Origin: Istiophorus platypterus
Taxonomy: Eukaryota > Chordata > Actinopteri > Istiophoriformes > Istiophoridae
Length of the DNA: 64,000 nucleotides
Direction: 5' to 3'
NCBI GenBank assembly: GCA_016859345.1
Contig: CM029126.1
Span: 8,571,027-8,635,026, forward strand
Shown: positions 12,163-24,815 of the stretch, in pieces
Layout of the letters: every line of letters starts with the position of its first letter
How positions within the stretch are numbered: the stretch's first letter is position 1
The notes under the pieces: model-generated
Told to the model about the DNA's origin: nothing
The model's input: only the letters and a program-made list of their open reading frames with translations
Database searches by the model: none
Translations under genes and position numbers: made by a program

Positions 12163-15145
12163 AAGTACTTATATGTATTTACTTGTGTGTATTTATACAA
12201 ATAGGTGCATATACATGTGTAAGTTTACCTATGTATATTTATATGTAGTGGCTGTATAACACAATAAATTTGTCATATGAAAATATTTTTCACAAACCTG
12301 CTTTTAGATCAGTTTTTGTGCTTTGTAGATAAATTCTCTGTCAATAGATTAGTCAAATAACCGACTGATTGCTTCATCGTTAGATTGTGTGAATGTACTT
12401 GATAGGACTTGATGTACTGTATGTACACAAACAGAGAAACACAATCTAATACTGCACATTAAATCCGCAATGTGCAGGATTAGAAGAATGTCCAGTCTGA
12501 TGCCACATGGTATCAGAGGAGACACAGCGATGCATGCTATCAGTTTTCACCGGGATTGCCTCTCTTTTTCTACAAACAAAAACTTAATCCGTCAGAATGT
12601 CCGGAAAAATGCTATCATCACATATAAAAGCTACACATAGTAGCTTGTGCTCACACAGGTGTGCTTACACACGCTCGTTCTATTCCTCGTCCAGACAAGT
12701 TGTACAAACAACAACAGATTAGGCAAATGGGTCCACACAGAGCAGAAGAATATCTAATTCTCAGCTGTCCTCAAAGTGACACTGTCCAGCATCCGATACT
12801 GTGGCTTTATCTTCCTATTTTACACATATAGCTCTCTACACAGACGTATCCACCCATACAGCCAGTGTTTTTGAGACACAAGAGATCAAATCTACGGAGA
12901 AGATATCCTGATTGACAGGCATGGTCAAAATGAGCATTTTATCACTTGGCTTCAAAAAAAAAATGTGGCTTTATCCTACATTGAGGCAACGCAAGTCTCT
13001 TTTAACCTGAAATTAATTTCACTCTGGCAAGGAGGGAAACATTTTTGTATGGAATAATAAGCCGCTTTCTATCAATTCTGTGGGAGATGCTATCGGGATA
13101 TCGGATGGTAATGAAACTGGTGGTGAAAAGGGCGATCTAATCCAAGGAGAAACTGTTGTCAACAGTGATTTAAAACTCTCAGCAGAGGCACCTTGCTGAG
13201 GCAAATCTTCTTTGCCACTCAGTACGAGACCGAAACTGTTGCCTTCACAAGAGATGACAAACAGAGTTGCACGTGTCATCTTTGAATAGTCTCAACCTTG
13301 CTTCTGCGGGTGAATTAGCACTGAGCAGCACTGTAAAGCTGCGTCAGAAACAGACGGTTGTCTCCCTGTCTGGCGAAAGGCTGAGCGGTGCCTCCGGTGC
13401 AGAGTCACTGCAGTGACGCTGGTGCGTAGGTCACGAGGTCAAGGACAAGAGGAGGACGGAGCGAGAGAAAAACCACTTCTTACGTTCTCTGACAAGCAGT
13501 GTGCAGTTTTCAGTTACAGTGGTAGAGCGTTTGTGTGCGTCTGCATGTGCGTGTACTGTATAGTGTGTGTGTGTGTGAGCGAATGCATGTGCATTTCCAG
13601 TGGGGAGAGTCAGCCAGCAGGATCCTGGCACAGGGATTCCTGCCCATCAGGACTTGAGGAAGGGAACAGATGGAGCCCTCTGAGGTGTGCTCTCAGCTTG
13701 GAGTCCCCCCCCTCCTCAGCCCTTCCACCGCACCCCCACACCTATTCCCCTACACACTCCCCGCTCCGTCCCCCTCCATCCACTACAGCCAGCTGTGCGA
13801 GGCCTCGGCAATTTCATCAAAGCAACTGGTCATTCTTTTATGGTAAAGCCACAGCCCGTGGTCCCTTGAGTAGCCAGACTTCTTGAAATGCATGGCCTCA
13901 TGTCTGGGGTAACACAATACACAACAATAAAAACCGAGCGGATCATCTGAGTAATATGGAATATTGGTGGCTGGCCAACCACGCTGTCCCTATTGCTACA
14001 GCTGCTGTAATTGAGCAAAATTAAATGAGTGTTGTTAAATAATATGAGTTCTGTCTGGCCTTGGAATGGGTGAGTGCCAGTTTCTCTCTTCAGTATTGAT
14101 CCACCTTTGTTTTATTTTCCGCAAAGGATAATTTAGTCTACTGTCTCGGATTTATGAAAGTTTTTTTCTTTGGCTTGATAAAAAAACTTAAAGCTGCAGT
14201 AATGAATATACACTTTAAAGCTGAAAAATGAATACTATTTTTATTAAGAATGGGTAAGATGACTATATATATAAAGGGAAAGGTGTCGTTCGTGGCGATG
14301 AAGACAGACTTTTCACCTTACTGTCATGCAGTTCATTGTTGTGGTTTTACAGCCTGCAACAGATGATTTACTTTTTTGCTGTTCTATATTAGTTACCCTT
14401 AGGGTGGCATATTTACTATAAGCCTTTATGTATATTTTACCATCTACACAGCATTATCAAGGGAAAACTCTTTTTAAAAGGGTAAAAATTAAATAATATC
14501 ATATATAAAATAATGGATTATTTACAGTCACCATCCAGAATACCACACAAAGAGTGTATTTAAACAGGCGTTGTAGAACAATATGATTTCCGTTAGCGAG
14601 CAATGTAAGATGGGACTGACACAAGTTTTGACAACAAAATCTGTGAGCAACAGTGCATTTTTATCCATCCCACAGTTTTGTCACCAGAAAGATTATGGTT
14701 CCAGGCTCATCCGATAAACACTGGTGTATCCCTGTCCATCCCTCCTCTTAAGGCTTTTGTACAAAGATTAACTCTTTTTTTCCTTTAGTTATCTCTTTTC
14801 TCACCTAAAAAAATCAAGAACAAAAGTCTCTCTGTTTGTCAGTATTCTTCCATAGGCATATTCTAATCAATGCACTGTAAGGTTTTAATTAATCTGCAGA
14901 CAGCTTCTGTATGTTTTCTTAAAGATAAAGAAAGGCAAAAGCAGAGCCTGCTTTTTAATTTCCTCCCATTGTTTGTGCCTATGATTGCATTTCTACTAAC
15001 CAGCACAGTCTGTATTCAACAAACTTTCAAATCTGCCAGGCCACACAAGAACTCATTGTGTTTTCAGCCAGTATTGCGGTGCTGCTGTTGTTTTCATAAA
15101 ATGTATTTACCCAAAAAAGACTGCTGAGAGCGCTGCTACTCAGAA
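12163..15145. other. Intergenic, no gene seen
   Basis: The longest open frame of the window (13413-13886, + strand) lies here, but it runs through a short GT-rich stretch at 13530-13580 and a C-rich stretch at 13700-13790 and has no domain. Decayed GT units and A/T runs are scattered. Nothing else is recognisable. Confidence 0.55.
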
Positions 15146-15149
15146 ATAA

Positions 15150-15356
15150 CATACTTACACCTGGGAGATGCTCCACGCAGTGCACCCTTGAGGAGATACA
15201 CTGGAGCAGTTGGGGGTTGAAGACCTTGCTCAAGGGCACCTAATTAGTAGTTGGGGGCAGGAGATTATTCGCTCCCTTCCTGCACCAAGAGAAGTTCAAT
15301 CTTGTGACCTTCCTCTCACAATCTTGCTTCACTAACCTTGTGGCTACGGCCACCCT
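15150..15356 (+). repeat. Teleost interspersed repeat ('cttgctcaagggcac' family, copy 1)
   Basis: A 'gcagttgggggttgaagacc' block is followed directly by 'ttgctcaagggcacc', then a spacer, then 'cttgtgaccttcctctcaca' and 'ctaaccttgtggctacggcc'. This order (leader, CAAGGGCAC box, 'gaacc...gtgaccttcc', 'ctaaccattaggcyacggc') is a very common teleost repeat. A second copy is at 22905-23072. The class is uncertain. Confidence 0.6.
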
Positions 15357-15621
15357 CGTTTGTAAAGAAAAAAAAAGAAAAAGAAAAAAGGAGCAGAGAA
15401 TCCACAGTACAGCAAATGCAGTCCAGCATTACCACATTAAGGTGTGTTCCATGCTTTTGTCTCCCACTGTACCCCGGTGTGAGTTGAAAGGACGAAGCCA
15501 GTCTTTTTCCACATCCTAATAACCTCTATAATCTGCCCAGTTGTTTCTCATTTATTATTCTTTATCGATTTTCATCATCAGTCCTAAACCTCCCCCCAGC
15601 CCTTCCCCCAATGAATCATTC

Positions 15622-15633
15622 TCCTCTCTCCCG

Positions 15634-15671
<38 letters not shown>
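15622..15671. repeat. Compound CT/CA microsatellite
   Basis: CT units run to about 15654 and are followed directly by CA units to 15671. Confidence 0.9.
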
Positions 15672-16029
15672 TTCTCCAGCTGAGGTTGCAACTCCCAATC
15701 GATTCAGTGCCCCAAGCATATGAAGTAGGGTGCTATTTTATTTTCAGTAAAATATATCACAATCATGCATGCTAATGGTTCATTTTTACTGAGGTAGTAC
15801 AGAATACATTGTGTGGTTGGGTTATTGTCAAAAGTGTGAATTGCAAATCGCTATGCTGAAATTAAAATTGAATTGACAAAAAAATAAAGAAACGTTAGAA
15901 TTGAGTATGGATTGAACATTTAATACATCTCAGTAAACATGCAACTTTTACATAATGTAAACACAATTTAAGGTAAAGTTCAACATCAACGGAAAGATTT
16001 TAATAAAAATATGTTTATTTTTGGGTTTG

Positions 16030-16200
16030 GGTGTAATTATTTAGTCAATGAAATGTCAGAAAATGCCCAGTAATTTCCCAGAACCCAGACTGATGTCTCA
16101 AGATGTGTGTTCCCCAACCAACAGGCCATAAACAAAAGACTTAAATTTTCAGTGACAGAAAACAGAAAAAAGCAGTACATTCTTCCATTTGAGGATTATT
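16030..16200 (+). repeat. Teleost 'ACGATTA' repeat, internal fragment
   Basis: It reads 'agtcaatgaaatgtcagaaa', 'aatttcccagaacccagact', 'gatgtctcaagatgtgtgtt' and 'agaaaaaagcagtac'. These match, in order, the middle of a well-known fish element whose ends carry repeated CGATTAATCGATTA and whose body has AAATGTCAGAAAA, TTTCCCAGAGCCCA and GAAAAGCAGC boxes. The terminal boxes are missing on the left. Confidence 0.55.
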
Positions 16201-16844
16201 TCCACAATAAGCTCTAAGAGCAATGTATTATGTAATCACATAGAAGTTGTGGGGGATGATACCGGAGAGTTGCCTGATTGAACATTACTCAGACGAGACG
16301 CAACATTAGCATTCATTTGAAGTCATGTTTATGTCTAGCTAGTGAATGTATGTCCAATATTCCCTCCCCTTGTAGCTCTGTTTTGGTCTTCACCTACTCC
16401 TCAGGGAAATATCTGGCTCTTAAACTGCTAAATGCTCCACTGTGTTCACCAGCCGGTCTAACTTTGTCAGTCTGCTGTTTGGTGCTGGGCAGGTTCATCT
16501 GAGCTTTTTTGTTTGTTTGTTTTTTGTTTTTTTTTCCTGAAAACAGTTGCCTGCTGCTGCTACTGCTGCTGGAAAATATGCTGGATGCTGGTTGATGAAA
16601 GTGATGAAAAATGCTCCGTAGAGCTGAGCAGTGTTGTGGAGTGATAGTTCTCTTTGGGTTTTTCTTTCCAAATGCAACCCTCCCCTTTACTGGTAGACAT
16701 TTGAACCACTGTTGATATAAAATTACTGATGGAGCAGCTTTAAAAAGTATTATTTTAAAGTGTCATTAACTGTGTCTGTGTGGTGTTTGATGCTGAGTGT
16801 ACAGCTGAAGATGAGCCAAAAGAAGCTAAAAAAATATTGATTAA

Positions 16845-16935
16845 AGCAACTTTGAAATATTAATTTAATATCAAAATTGTTGGTTGTTAATATTCTCTCA
16901 TCAACTAATTGATTAATTGACTAATCTTTTAAGCA
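16845..16935 (+). repeat. Teleost 'ACGATTA' repeat, terminal fragment
   Basis: The stretch 'caactaattgattaattgac' followed by 'taatctttt' is the decayed right end of the same family. It lies about 650 bp beyond the internal fragment at 16030-16200 in the same orientation. They could be one interrupted insertion or two separate ones. Confidence 0.4.
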
Positions 16936-19439
16936 CAGTTGAGATATTGTATCACCGCAGAGTCTGGTCAAGATGAATGATGAACCTACAATCTGCAAAA
17001 ATAGATAATATTTCTATCAGATGGTTATTACAAACAGTGTCTTATCAGTTATTTTAGTCGTGGAACATGCAGTATGTGCAGAAATCCTCACTTTCAGTTC
17101 AGGTGTGTCATATGGGCAGCACTAATCAGGCATCACTTTTTCATATAGCAGTGCTCTGTTACCGGTGGGTCAGATCCACTCGCTGAACTTTTCACCTCTG
17201 TGTCTTTTCTAATTTCCTTTGACCAGACTCTTGTGTCGCTGCGATCACTATCTGTGGAAACATAAGGGATTAATAACTTAGGAGATGTAGGTGGTGATAA
17301 ATGATGCCTTGATGGTCCCATTTCTGAGACTGTACAAATTAACTCTAGTTCACTTACCATTATTTCTCTTGCCTCTCTACTCTTCACTTAGCCATTCCAT
17401 TATCTTACCGTATCCTCCTTTGTGTTTGATATTAATCATGAAAAATACACATTTTAAAACAGCACGTATCCTGAAACTAATCATGTTAGCGACTGACCTG
17501 CCAACAAAAGATGGGAATTAAAGTTTTATTCACTGCTGGGATTTGCCGACAACTGAAAGTACCACAGTGATCGCTATTGATGCTCTGACTCATTCAAGAG
17601 TGAAGGATTATAATATGATAATATGAAGTGATGATTTGGAACAAATTCAAAGCTTAAAATGCCTTTCAGAGTTGGAGCGAAATGTGTTGAAAGGGCATAC
17701 AACATTCTGTTTCTCTGCCAGACACAATATCTTAATGGTATAGAAAGGACCTGGGATAATGGAAAAAGTTTTCTGAGTGAGATTCTCTTTGGTGTGGCTT
17801 CTCTGAGTAACGACGACTACCTGTTTTTTTTGTGTTCCTCCAGTTGCACATATCCATTTTAATGTATCACACTCTTACCCTAAGGTGATTTTGTCTCACT
17901 GACTGTCAGGCTGCAGCATAACAGTGATGTGAACCCTCGCTCTGTGTCTCAAGATGAAAGGGGATAAGAATTATATTCTATCTACCTGCTTCTAGGGGAA
18001 TTTTTCTAGTTGCAAGAGCTTTAATTCTCCTGCTCTATCTCCATTTTGTGGCTAACACAACAAATCATTTGGTAATCGCCAACCCCCTTAGAAAGTTAGA
18101 TTTACCATCAGAATTCTTAGTAAATTTTGAAACGACGATCTATTGATTTCAAACAGAAGTTGTCAAAAGCAGAATGCTTATGTAGTGATGGATGATCAGG
18201 GAGCTATTTTGTGTTTGCTAATGAGCAAACTAACATATCCTCAGCTCTTTAATTGGATGGAAAATACCAGTTCTTATTTTGATTCAGTGTTTCGGATCCA
18301 TTCTTTATCATATAAAATTGAGGATAAAGCTACATGCCCGGGGCTAAAAAAAGTGACCATCTTCTCCAGTTTGATGGTTTATCTGGGATAAATGGAAATA
18401 ATGAAACAGAATGGATCTTGAATTGCAGTGTAAAGCCAGTTGGTCCTAGTTTTATAAGCATGATACAAAAAAAATTGCGAGACCAGGCTGCTCGTTCTAA
18501 CATAACCTTGCCGAGCGTTGCTCTTACTGCAACAACATGCGCGGTGCTTCGACGTGGAGAAGTCCGAAGCCTGACAGGCCTGCCACGCCAGTCAGTTTTG
18601 ACAACATTCAGATTCAAGTCTTCAGACAGGAAGAACCCGCCCCTGGCTCTTGTCAGCAATTTGTATATGGCACCAGCATAAATTACACAAAACCTTTCTT
18701 ACTACCGCTGCTGGAGTCACTGTCTCCTTTTTTGCAGTGTTTAGGTGAATGTTCCCTCTGTGCAGTTACGTGAGATGCAAAGTTCGCACAGCCGGTTTTA
18801 TGTTAGTCAAAGTCTGAACTTTAAGGCTGACGCTCCGTTCGCTAATTTGCAAGTGATCAGATAATGTTGGTGTGTTCACACTTTGTGCGCTTTAGTGTTA
18901 CAGCATTTGTTACCTTAATAACAACAGAGACTATCACACCCAACACGGTTTTTCTCATTCGGGCTGATTTTGTGATGTGTTGTGGAGTCATGAAGGCAGA
19001 GAGCATTCCTGAGTGCACGCATATTTGTCAAGGCAACAAAATTTTCCAGTACCCTCTTCTTCATGTTTTTCATTCCTCTGTTTTCTTTTTTGTTTTTTTT
19101 TTATTCTTGGCAATAAAACACTTGACATACCATCTAAGTAGTCAAGCTGAGCTGTATTTTCACAGACAAGATTTGGGTGGACTTTCAAGTTGCCGAGTTA
19201 TGTTCCCACAGTCACGCTGAGCTATTCCCAGTTCAGGCTATAGGCTCAGTCAACATTTCGTGGGGCTAGCACTAGACATATTCATGATTTATCAAAGATC
19301 AAATAATGATATTTACCCGAGAGAAGTCAACAGATTAGGAAGCCCGAGTGTGTGAGAATGACTCACGATGGGGTTGTGAACTGCGGCAGAGCACTTACTC
19401 GCCACACGGTTTAGTGGATTAAGGAGTGCCACAGTCACA

Positions 19440-19640
19440 CACGCTTAAATGACTGTGTCAACAAGGGAAGCATCTACCAAGTCACTGGATAAATCAATGC
19501 ACCACACGCTCTCTGGGATGCTTTAGAGGTTATGCAAATGAACAAGGCCGGGATGTGACATTTTGAAAGTCCTAGATGGATCACCCCTATTAGCAAAGGC
19601 TTTAAAGGATCTTAAAAGGTACTCTCCCCTGCCATGATGG
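19440..19640. promoter_or_regulatory. Candidate enhancer with perfect octamer
   Basis: A perfect POU octamer ATGCAAAT lies at 19532-19539, in a repeat-free segment of balanced composition ('ggctttaaaggatcttaaaa' near its end). Conservation cannot be judged from one sequence, and a lone octamer also occurs by chance. Confidence 0.25.
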
Positions 19641-22600
19641 AGGTTTATTCTATCCTCTCACTCCTCTTTCAACATGATTTGTGGTCATCCGGGTCAGCAG
19701 TGAGTTCATATAAAACAAACACAGCCCTCGCCATAAAGGAGCCCACCTGTGAAATGGAAGCACAGAGCAAAGAAGCTGTCAGGACTCGGGAAGCAGGGAG
19801 AACGTAACCGACTCCATGTTGCGACAGACTGAACAAATGTGGCGAAGGAACCGGGTCCTGCTGAGACCGAGGCTGCTCTACGTTCATATCAATCCATTGT
19901 TGCATGGTAGTGATTCATGGAGATGAGGCCTGTGGCACAACAAGCCGTCCGGGGTAGACAGCAGATCCTTCTAACAACAGCCATCGGAGGCAATACGGTA
20001 ATTGCTCATGTGCGAAATTGTCACATCGGAAACACACATCGCAAAACGAGAGCAAAATGTCATATTCATTTTACTCATTAAAGAGTGAATATTGTTTTCA
20101 CAGGGCTCAGGTGACACGCTAACCTTCATATAAATTGGTTGCAGCACTTAACGGATGAGATTACAATAAATGAAAAAAGCAAAAAAAAATCACTGATGTT
20201 GCCTGCAATTACCACAGTTGTTTCCTCCAACATATTACAACACACATAGTTGGGCGCATGAGGAGTCCACTTCTGTTCACCGTTACATACTGGGCTGCTT
20301 CAACTGAATAAAAAAAATCACATGTTAAATCTATTATGCATCTGGTAACACTTCATAAAAATGATTATTAGGAACGTGTGCAGTTTATTGGTTTTAAATT
20401 TAGTTCTTTCCTTTAAACAGTTAATATAGAAAGAAGAAGTGAATTAGTAAAACGACATTCATCTGAGAATAAATGGAAGAATGTACAGTGTTGATATTAG
20501 GATAGGATATTAGGTTGATATTATATTTGGACTCTAAACATGTTAATAACTGCAAGTATATACTATTACAGCAAGTACAGAGAGTGACAATAACGGTCTA
20601 TCTCCAAACGCACCACCCCCGGTAGGGCACCATAAAGCATTTAAGGGACTATTCTATCAAGTGAAACATCCTCTATTGTACAGTAGGGGCAAGGCACCAG
20701 TCGTAAAAATAGCCTTTTTGACAGAGGTATACAACCTATTAATGATATTCAAATATTTCGTTTGGCCAGACAATAACAGCAATGAAGGGACCCGACTATG
20801 TATAATGAAACTTCTTTGAAAGGGATATTAAGGATGCAACGGTGTCAGTCCTGCAGAAAGTAAATTTTTTAAGAGTTTAAAATGGAAATGCATCACTAAA
20901 TGACTTGGTCATTAAAACAAAGTCATGTTAGCTTCAGGCAGCACACCCGCAGCACCGGTATGCACTGTGCAAACATGATAATTCTTATTTATTTTTCATA
21001 AGATCGTTCTTAATCATCCTGAATACTTAATAGGTATTATAAGGAGATACATTGCTAATCTTTGTATTTGCTCACTAAGACATTCGCTATTTAATAATTC
21101 AAATTTTAAATAGTTATAAAATATGAATCATTTCTTAAATGTCCTTAATAATGAAGTATCGTACATGATATCATCTATCATAAATAAATGAACAATGCAG
21201 AGTAGTATATGCAATTTTAGACAAACACCTCACATTCCAATGCTGAGTGTAACCCTGGCTGTTAAAATTATGTGCTGCAGCGCTGCTGTCCGCTCTGTCA
21301 TTGTTGCTGCTAAACCCTCATCAGAGCTGAATAGCAGTAATAATAAATCATAAACAAGTCGTCATTCACTAGCGAGGACTTTTTATCAGTGCCCACTTCC
21401 TCGTTATGCAGGCGCTTCTGGTCTCAGTATGAAAGGCACGAAAATTGCCGTCCTTGGAACAGGAAGTTCAGCAACAAAAACCATGCAGTCATTCATGATT
21501 ACCAAGGGACATGAGAAGTCTCAGCACACAGAACAAAAAGACGGAGGAATCACTGGGGATTTCCTGATGCTTGTGACAGAGGCCCGGAGTCATAAATATT
21601 TCAAGTGGTGCCACCAGATGAAAAGTCTAAAGGTGTGGCAGGTAACATCAAAGTTAGATGAGCACAATTTTTTATGAATCCCAGGACAATGCTCTGTATA
21701 TTTCGCTCAACTTACAGTGTACAGTGATTTTTTTTTTATTATTGTTATGTAGAAGGCAAATCCCTAAATATCTAAGATGTTACAAATTAATTTCCCTGTG
21801 TGAGCGTTTTATTATCTATGTGTACCTTTAAACTGCATATACTATAAAGACACTAAAATCAATAAAGCAAAAAATCAAGCTATAACAAGGTAGGTCATTG
21901 TAACCTTAGTTCCATGACTCCCTATCCATCTCCATGGGCGTGACCACTTGTGCTGCTCCGAGTGGACGAGACTGTACAGACCATTAGAGAGGAAATCCTG
22001 TGTGAAACAGAACTCAGACGTTCTCCTACGCAAGGATACACAAAGGGCTGTGTTGCTCAGTATCATCAGAGTCATAAAGCCCTCCTCAGTACGGACTGCA
22101 GCATTTGAACTTGGCAACTTGAACAGGAGGATGCTCAGTTTGCAGCTGGAACGACAGTGTTGTCGCTGTCGCTGTCACTGGTCCGGGACCTCACATATCT
22201 GCCCACACAAGTAATTACAACCGGGGGTCCATTAACAGCCATTTGGGGGGGGGGGTATCAATTAATTGCAATTTTTTCTGAGCTTTTAATTGCATTGACT
22301 GTGAGATGCAATCAACAGATACACACTGTAATGTTTATTCACAATGAAACAATATTTGAAATGCTCAACACTGTCTCTGATTGTTTGCATTTATACACAT
22401 ATATTAATTGTATCAAATTGTGGTAAGAAGTATAGAGAGGTAGCTCCAGTGTACAATTTGAACTGTGCACTGTAAAAGTGAACCATAACTAAGCCTTAAC
22501 CTACTTTAATCTACAACATCCAGCCACATCAAAACCCATAACTGCTTTTAATATGTGGCTGGATGGTGCACACACACACAAAACGCATTTGTTTGTGTGT

Positions 22601-22904
22601 CTTGCAGACGAGAACACACCTTGAGAAAGGGCCTCCAATGCACCGTTCACTCCAAAACCATGAACAGCAATCAGCCGCCTCTCAGCCTGACTGTGCACAA
22701 ACTTTCCTGACTTCTGCCAGAGACAACCTACTTTATCTGAACTCCGTGCTGTGTTTCGTTAACCCCGACCTTAATATTTACAGCACTAATCTCGGAGGAG
22801 GAGTCTCAGGTCAGGAGATTAACATTTTTGTCTTAGAGCTGCCTGGCATACTGAGATCTTTCTTTTTTTGCTGAGTAGCCTGATTGAGGCAGTTATGGCT
22901 TTTC

Positions 22905-23072
22905 TTTGATCAAGGGCACTTGTTTATCAAGGACTCGTAAGAGGGAGTAGTCGAGGAGGCCGAGAGCACTCCCTATTATACTCCCATACTCTGATTTTCT
23001 TCCTGCCAAACATTTAAACTAGTGACCTTGTCCACTGCTCACTTCTGTATCCATTAGGCTGCCACGGTGCCA
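22905..23072 (+). repeat. Teleost interspersed repeat ('cttgctcaagggcac' family, copy 2)
   Basis: The stretch has 'tgatcaagggcacttg', then 'ctgattttcttcctgcc', 'actagtgaccttgtccactg' and 'ccattaggctgccacggtg', the same box order as 15150-15356. It is decayed. The end after 'gccacggtgcc' agrees with the family. Confidence 0.55.
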
Positions 23073-24479
23073 AGAAATTGATGACGACTACAGCTACTCC
23101 GCTTAGTGCTGTAACATTCTACGCTGTGATATGAAAAACTGTATTTTTGTTTTGCGCCATAAATAGCATATTTCACTAGAGGACAATGGAGTCATATTGA
23201 GGCTATGTCTGACATCTAATCTAATCTTGTCCCCCCTCATTTTCTTTTAGCCGCTGGTTTAACAGACTATTGTGCTTTTAGCATTTTTGGCTTCTGGTGC
23301 ACAGACCCTCCCGTATCTTGGCTGGATACTTGATTTTACCACATCTATGAATGTCAGCAAGACTCCTACACCTTCATTTAGGCTTTTTTTTGGTTTTTTT
23401 TCGGTTTGTTTATTCGGTTTCTATCATATCAGAGCGGCGGACAAATGGTAAAAATCATCAGCTAAATTGTTAAAGTTTCGAAGCTATAAAATCTCATGTC
23501 AAGAGTGTGGAAAGCATGTGAGTTAGGTTGCTCTGCAAGTGGATGTCTCGTTATTTCTTTTTCTGGTGGCGTATGTGTCAGTGTTGAACCCAAATGAATA
23601 AATAAATAAATAAAATGATCTGAGTCGTCTTTTTATTCCGATATTCTCATCTCTTGCCCCAGGCAAAGACAGCAATACACCAAATGCACACCCACATGCA
23701 TCATTTCAACAGCATCCCCTTTGGTGACAAGTCCATTCCCACAAGCATTATCCAACATAATATTACACTCCAAAATAGCGAGTCTGTTAAAAGATAGAGT
23801 CATTTAAAATGCAAGAGCACAATTTTAATTGCCCATCATCAGATCTAGTTAATCACATTTACCAAACCATTTCCTATTCTTTGTGTCTTTGTCCCACACA
23901 CTCTCCTTGAGAGTTTTTAATAATAGGATGATTTTTTTTTTCATAGATGTAATGATTAATATTACGCTGCAATGTAGGCTATAATTTTAGAATTATTTAT
24001 TGATTTCAGTGAGGGGACTTTGGCTCTTGATGACATGAATCTGAGGAATCTGAGGAATCTGTGCTGCAATGCAATACCTGTGGTACACAGATGATGAAGT
24101 CATGTATTCAAAATCACATTAGCATTGCTTTGACCAGTTTTACATAACACATCCCTGGATGCTATAGCTCCCACAGGGATGTGAATAAAGCATAAGGCCT
24201 TATGCAGTATCTCCCTGTGTTCTAAATATCCCTTCTCAACTTTTTATAAATGTGCAGTATTTATCATTTGGAATTCTACCACAAAAAGCCTCTGTGTATC
24301 ACTGGGGGAAGGCGAGGGAAATGGCAAAGGGAGTACTGGAATAAATTATTCGCAGACAAATCTTTTATTCTAACACTGAGCACAGAAAACAAGTGTGCCA
24401 GCTCCCCCAGTAATTCAAGAGGTACTTTTCTTTTGTTCTTGCCTTTGTTTTCAGTGCGAATGTGGAAATAGAAGTTGCT

Positions 24480-24815
24480 AAATAAGGCCCCTCCCATATC
24501 CCAACTCCCTTACGAGCTTCGTCTGTCTTTCTCACTCTGGCAGCCTCTCTTAAGCAATAGATCATTACCTGTTGTCTGTTCTCAGCAAGTTATACCTCCG
24601 AGTCAGGTCCATAATTTAAATTGCTGTGTGACAAAGTCCACACTGAGCTGGCACGACCAGCCCCTCCATTGTTTATTAAGATTGCCAATTGAATAAATTA
24701 CCTGTGGTGGCCACATAATTGAGCTGACCTTATAAAATAACAAGAGGGATGGGTCTGATGTGGCACACGGGGCGTCACACCTTTCTCCACCTTGTGTGAC
24801 CCTCTCTTTCATTGT
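24480..24815. promoter_or_regulatory. Candidate conserved non-coding element
   Basis: This is a 330-bp block of mixed composition without repeat character. It contains 'ccattgtttattaagattgc' (SOX- and forkhead-like cores), 'ccaattgaataaattacctg' and 'ccacataattgagctgacct'. Dense overlapping AT-core motifs in balanced sequence are typical of vertebrate conserved enhancers. Several short open frames cross it on both strands, none meaningful. Confidence 0.3.

Larger units (their letters stand above)
15672..22900. other. Intergenic, no gene; two repeat fragments and one enhancer candidate inside
   Basis: Apart from the repeats at 16030-16200 and 16845-16935 and the candidate at 19440-19640, I see nothing nameable. 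Two opposing frames of 115 and 109 codons overlap at 18330-18681 in a somewhat GC-richer patch but match no family. A run of 11 G lies at 22245-22255. The segment at 21220-21420 has balanced composition and could be conserved. Confidence 0.5.

Noticed and set aside
13413..13886. Longest open frame of the window (157 codons, + strand)
   Set aside because: It reads through a GT-rich stretch (Cys/Val run) and a C-rich stretch (Pro/His run), has no domain and no splice context.
18330..18681. Opposing frames of 115 (+) and 109 (-) codons in a GC-richer patch
   Set aside because: Neither resembles a known protein. An exon is conceivable but I see no paired acceptor and donor that keep the frame.
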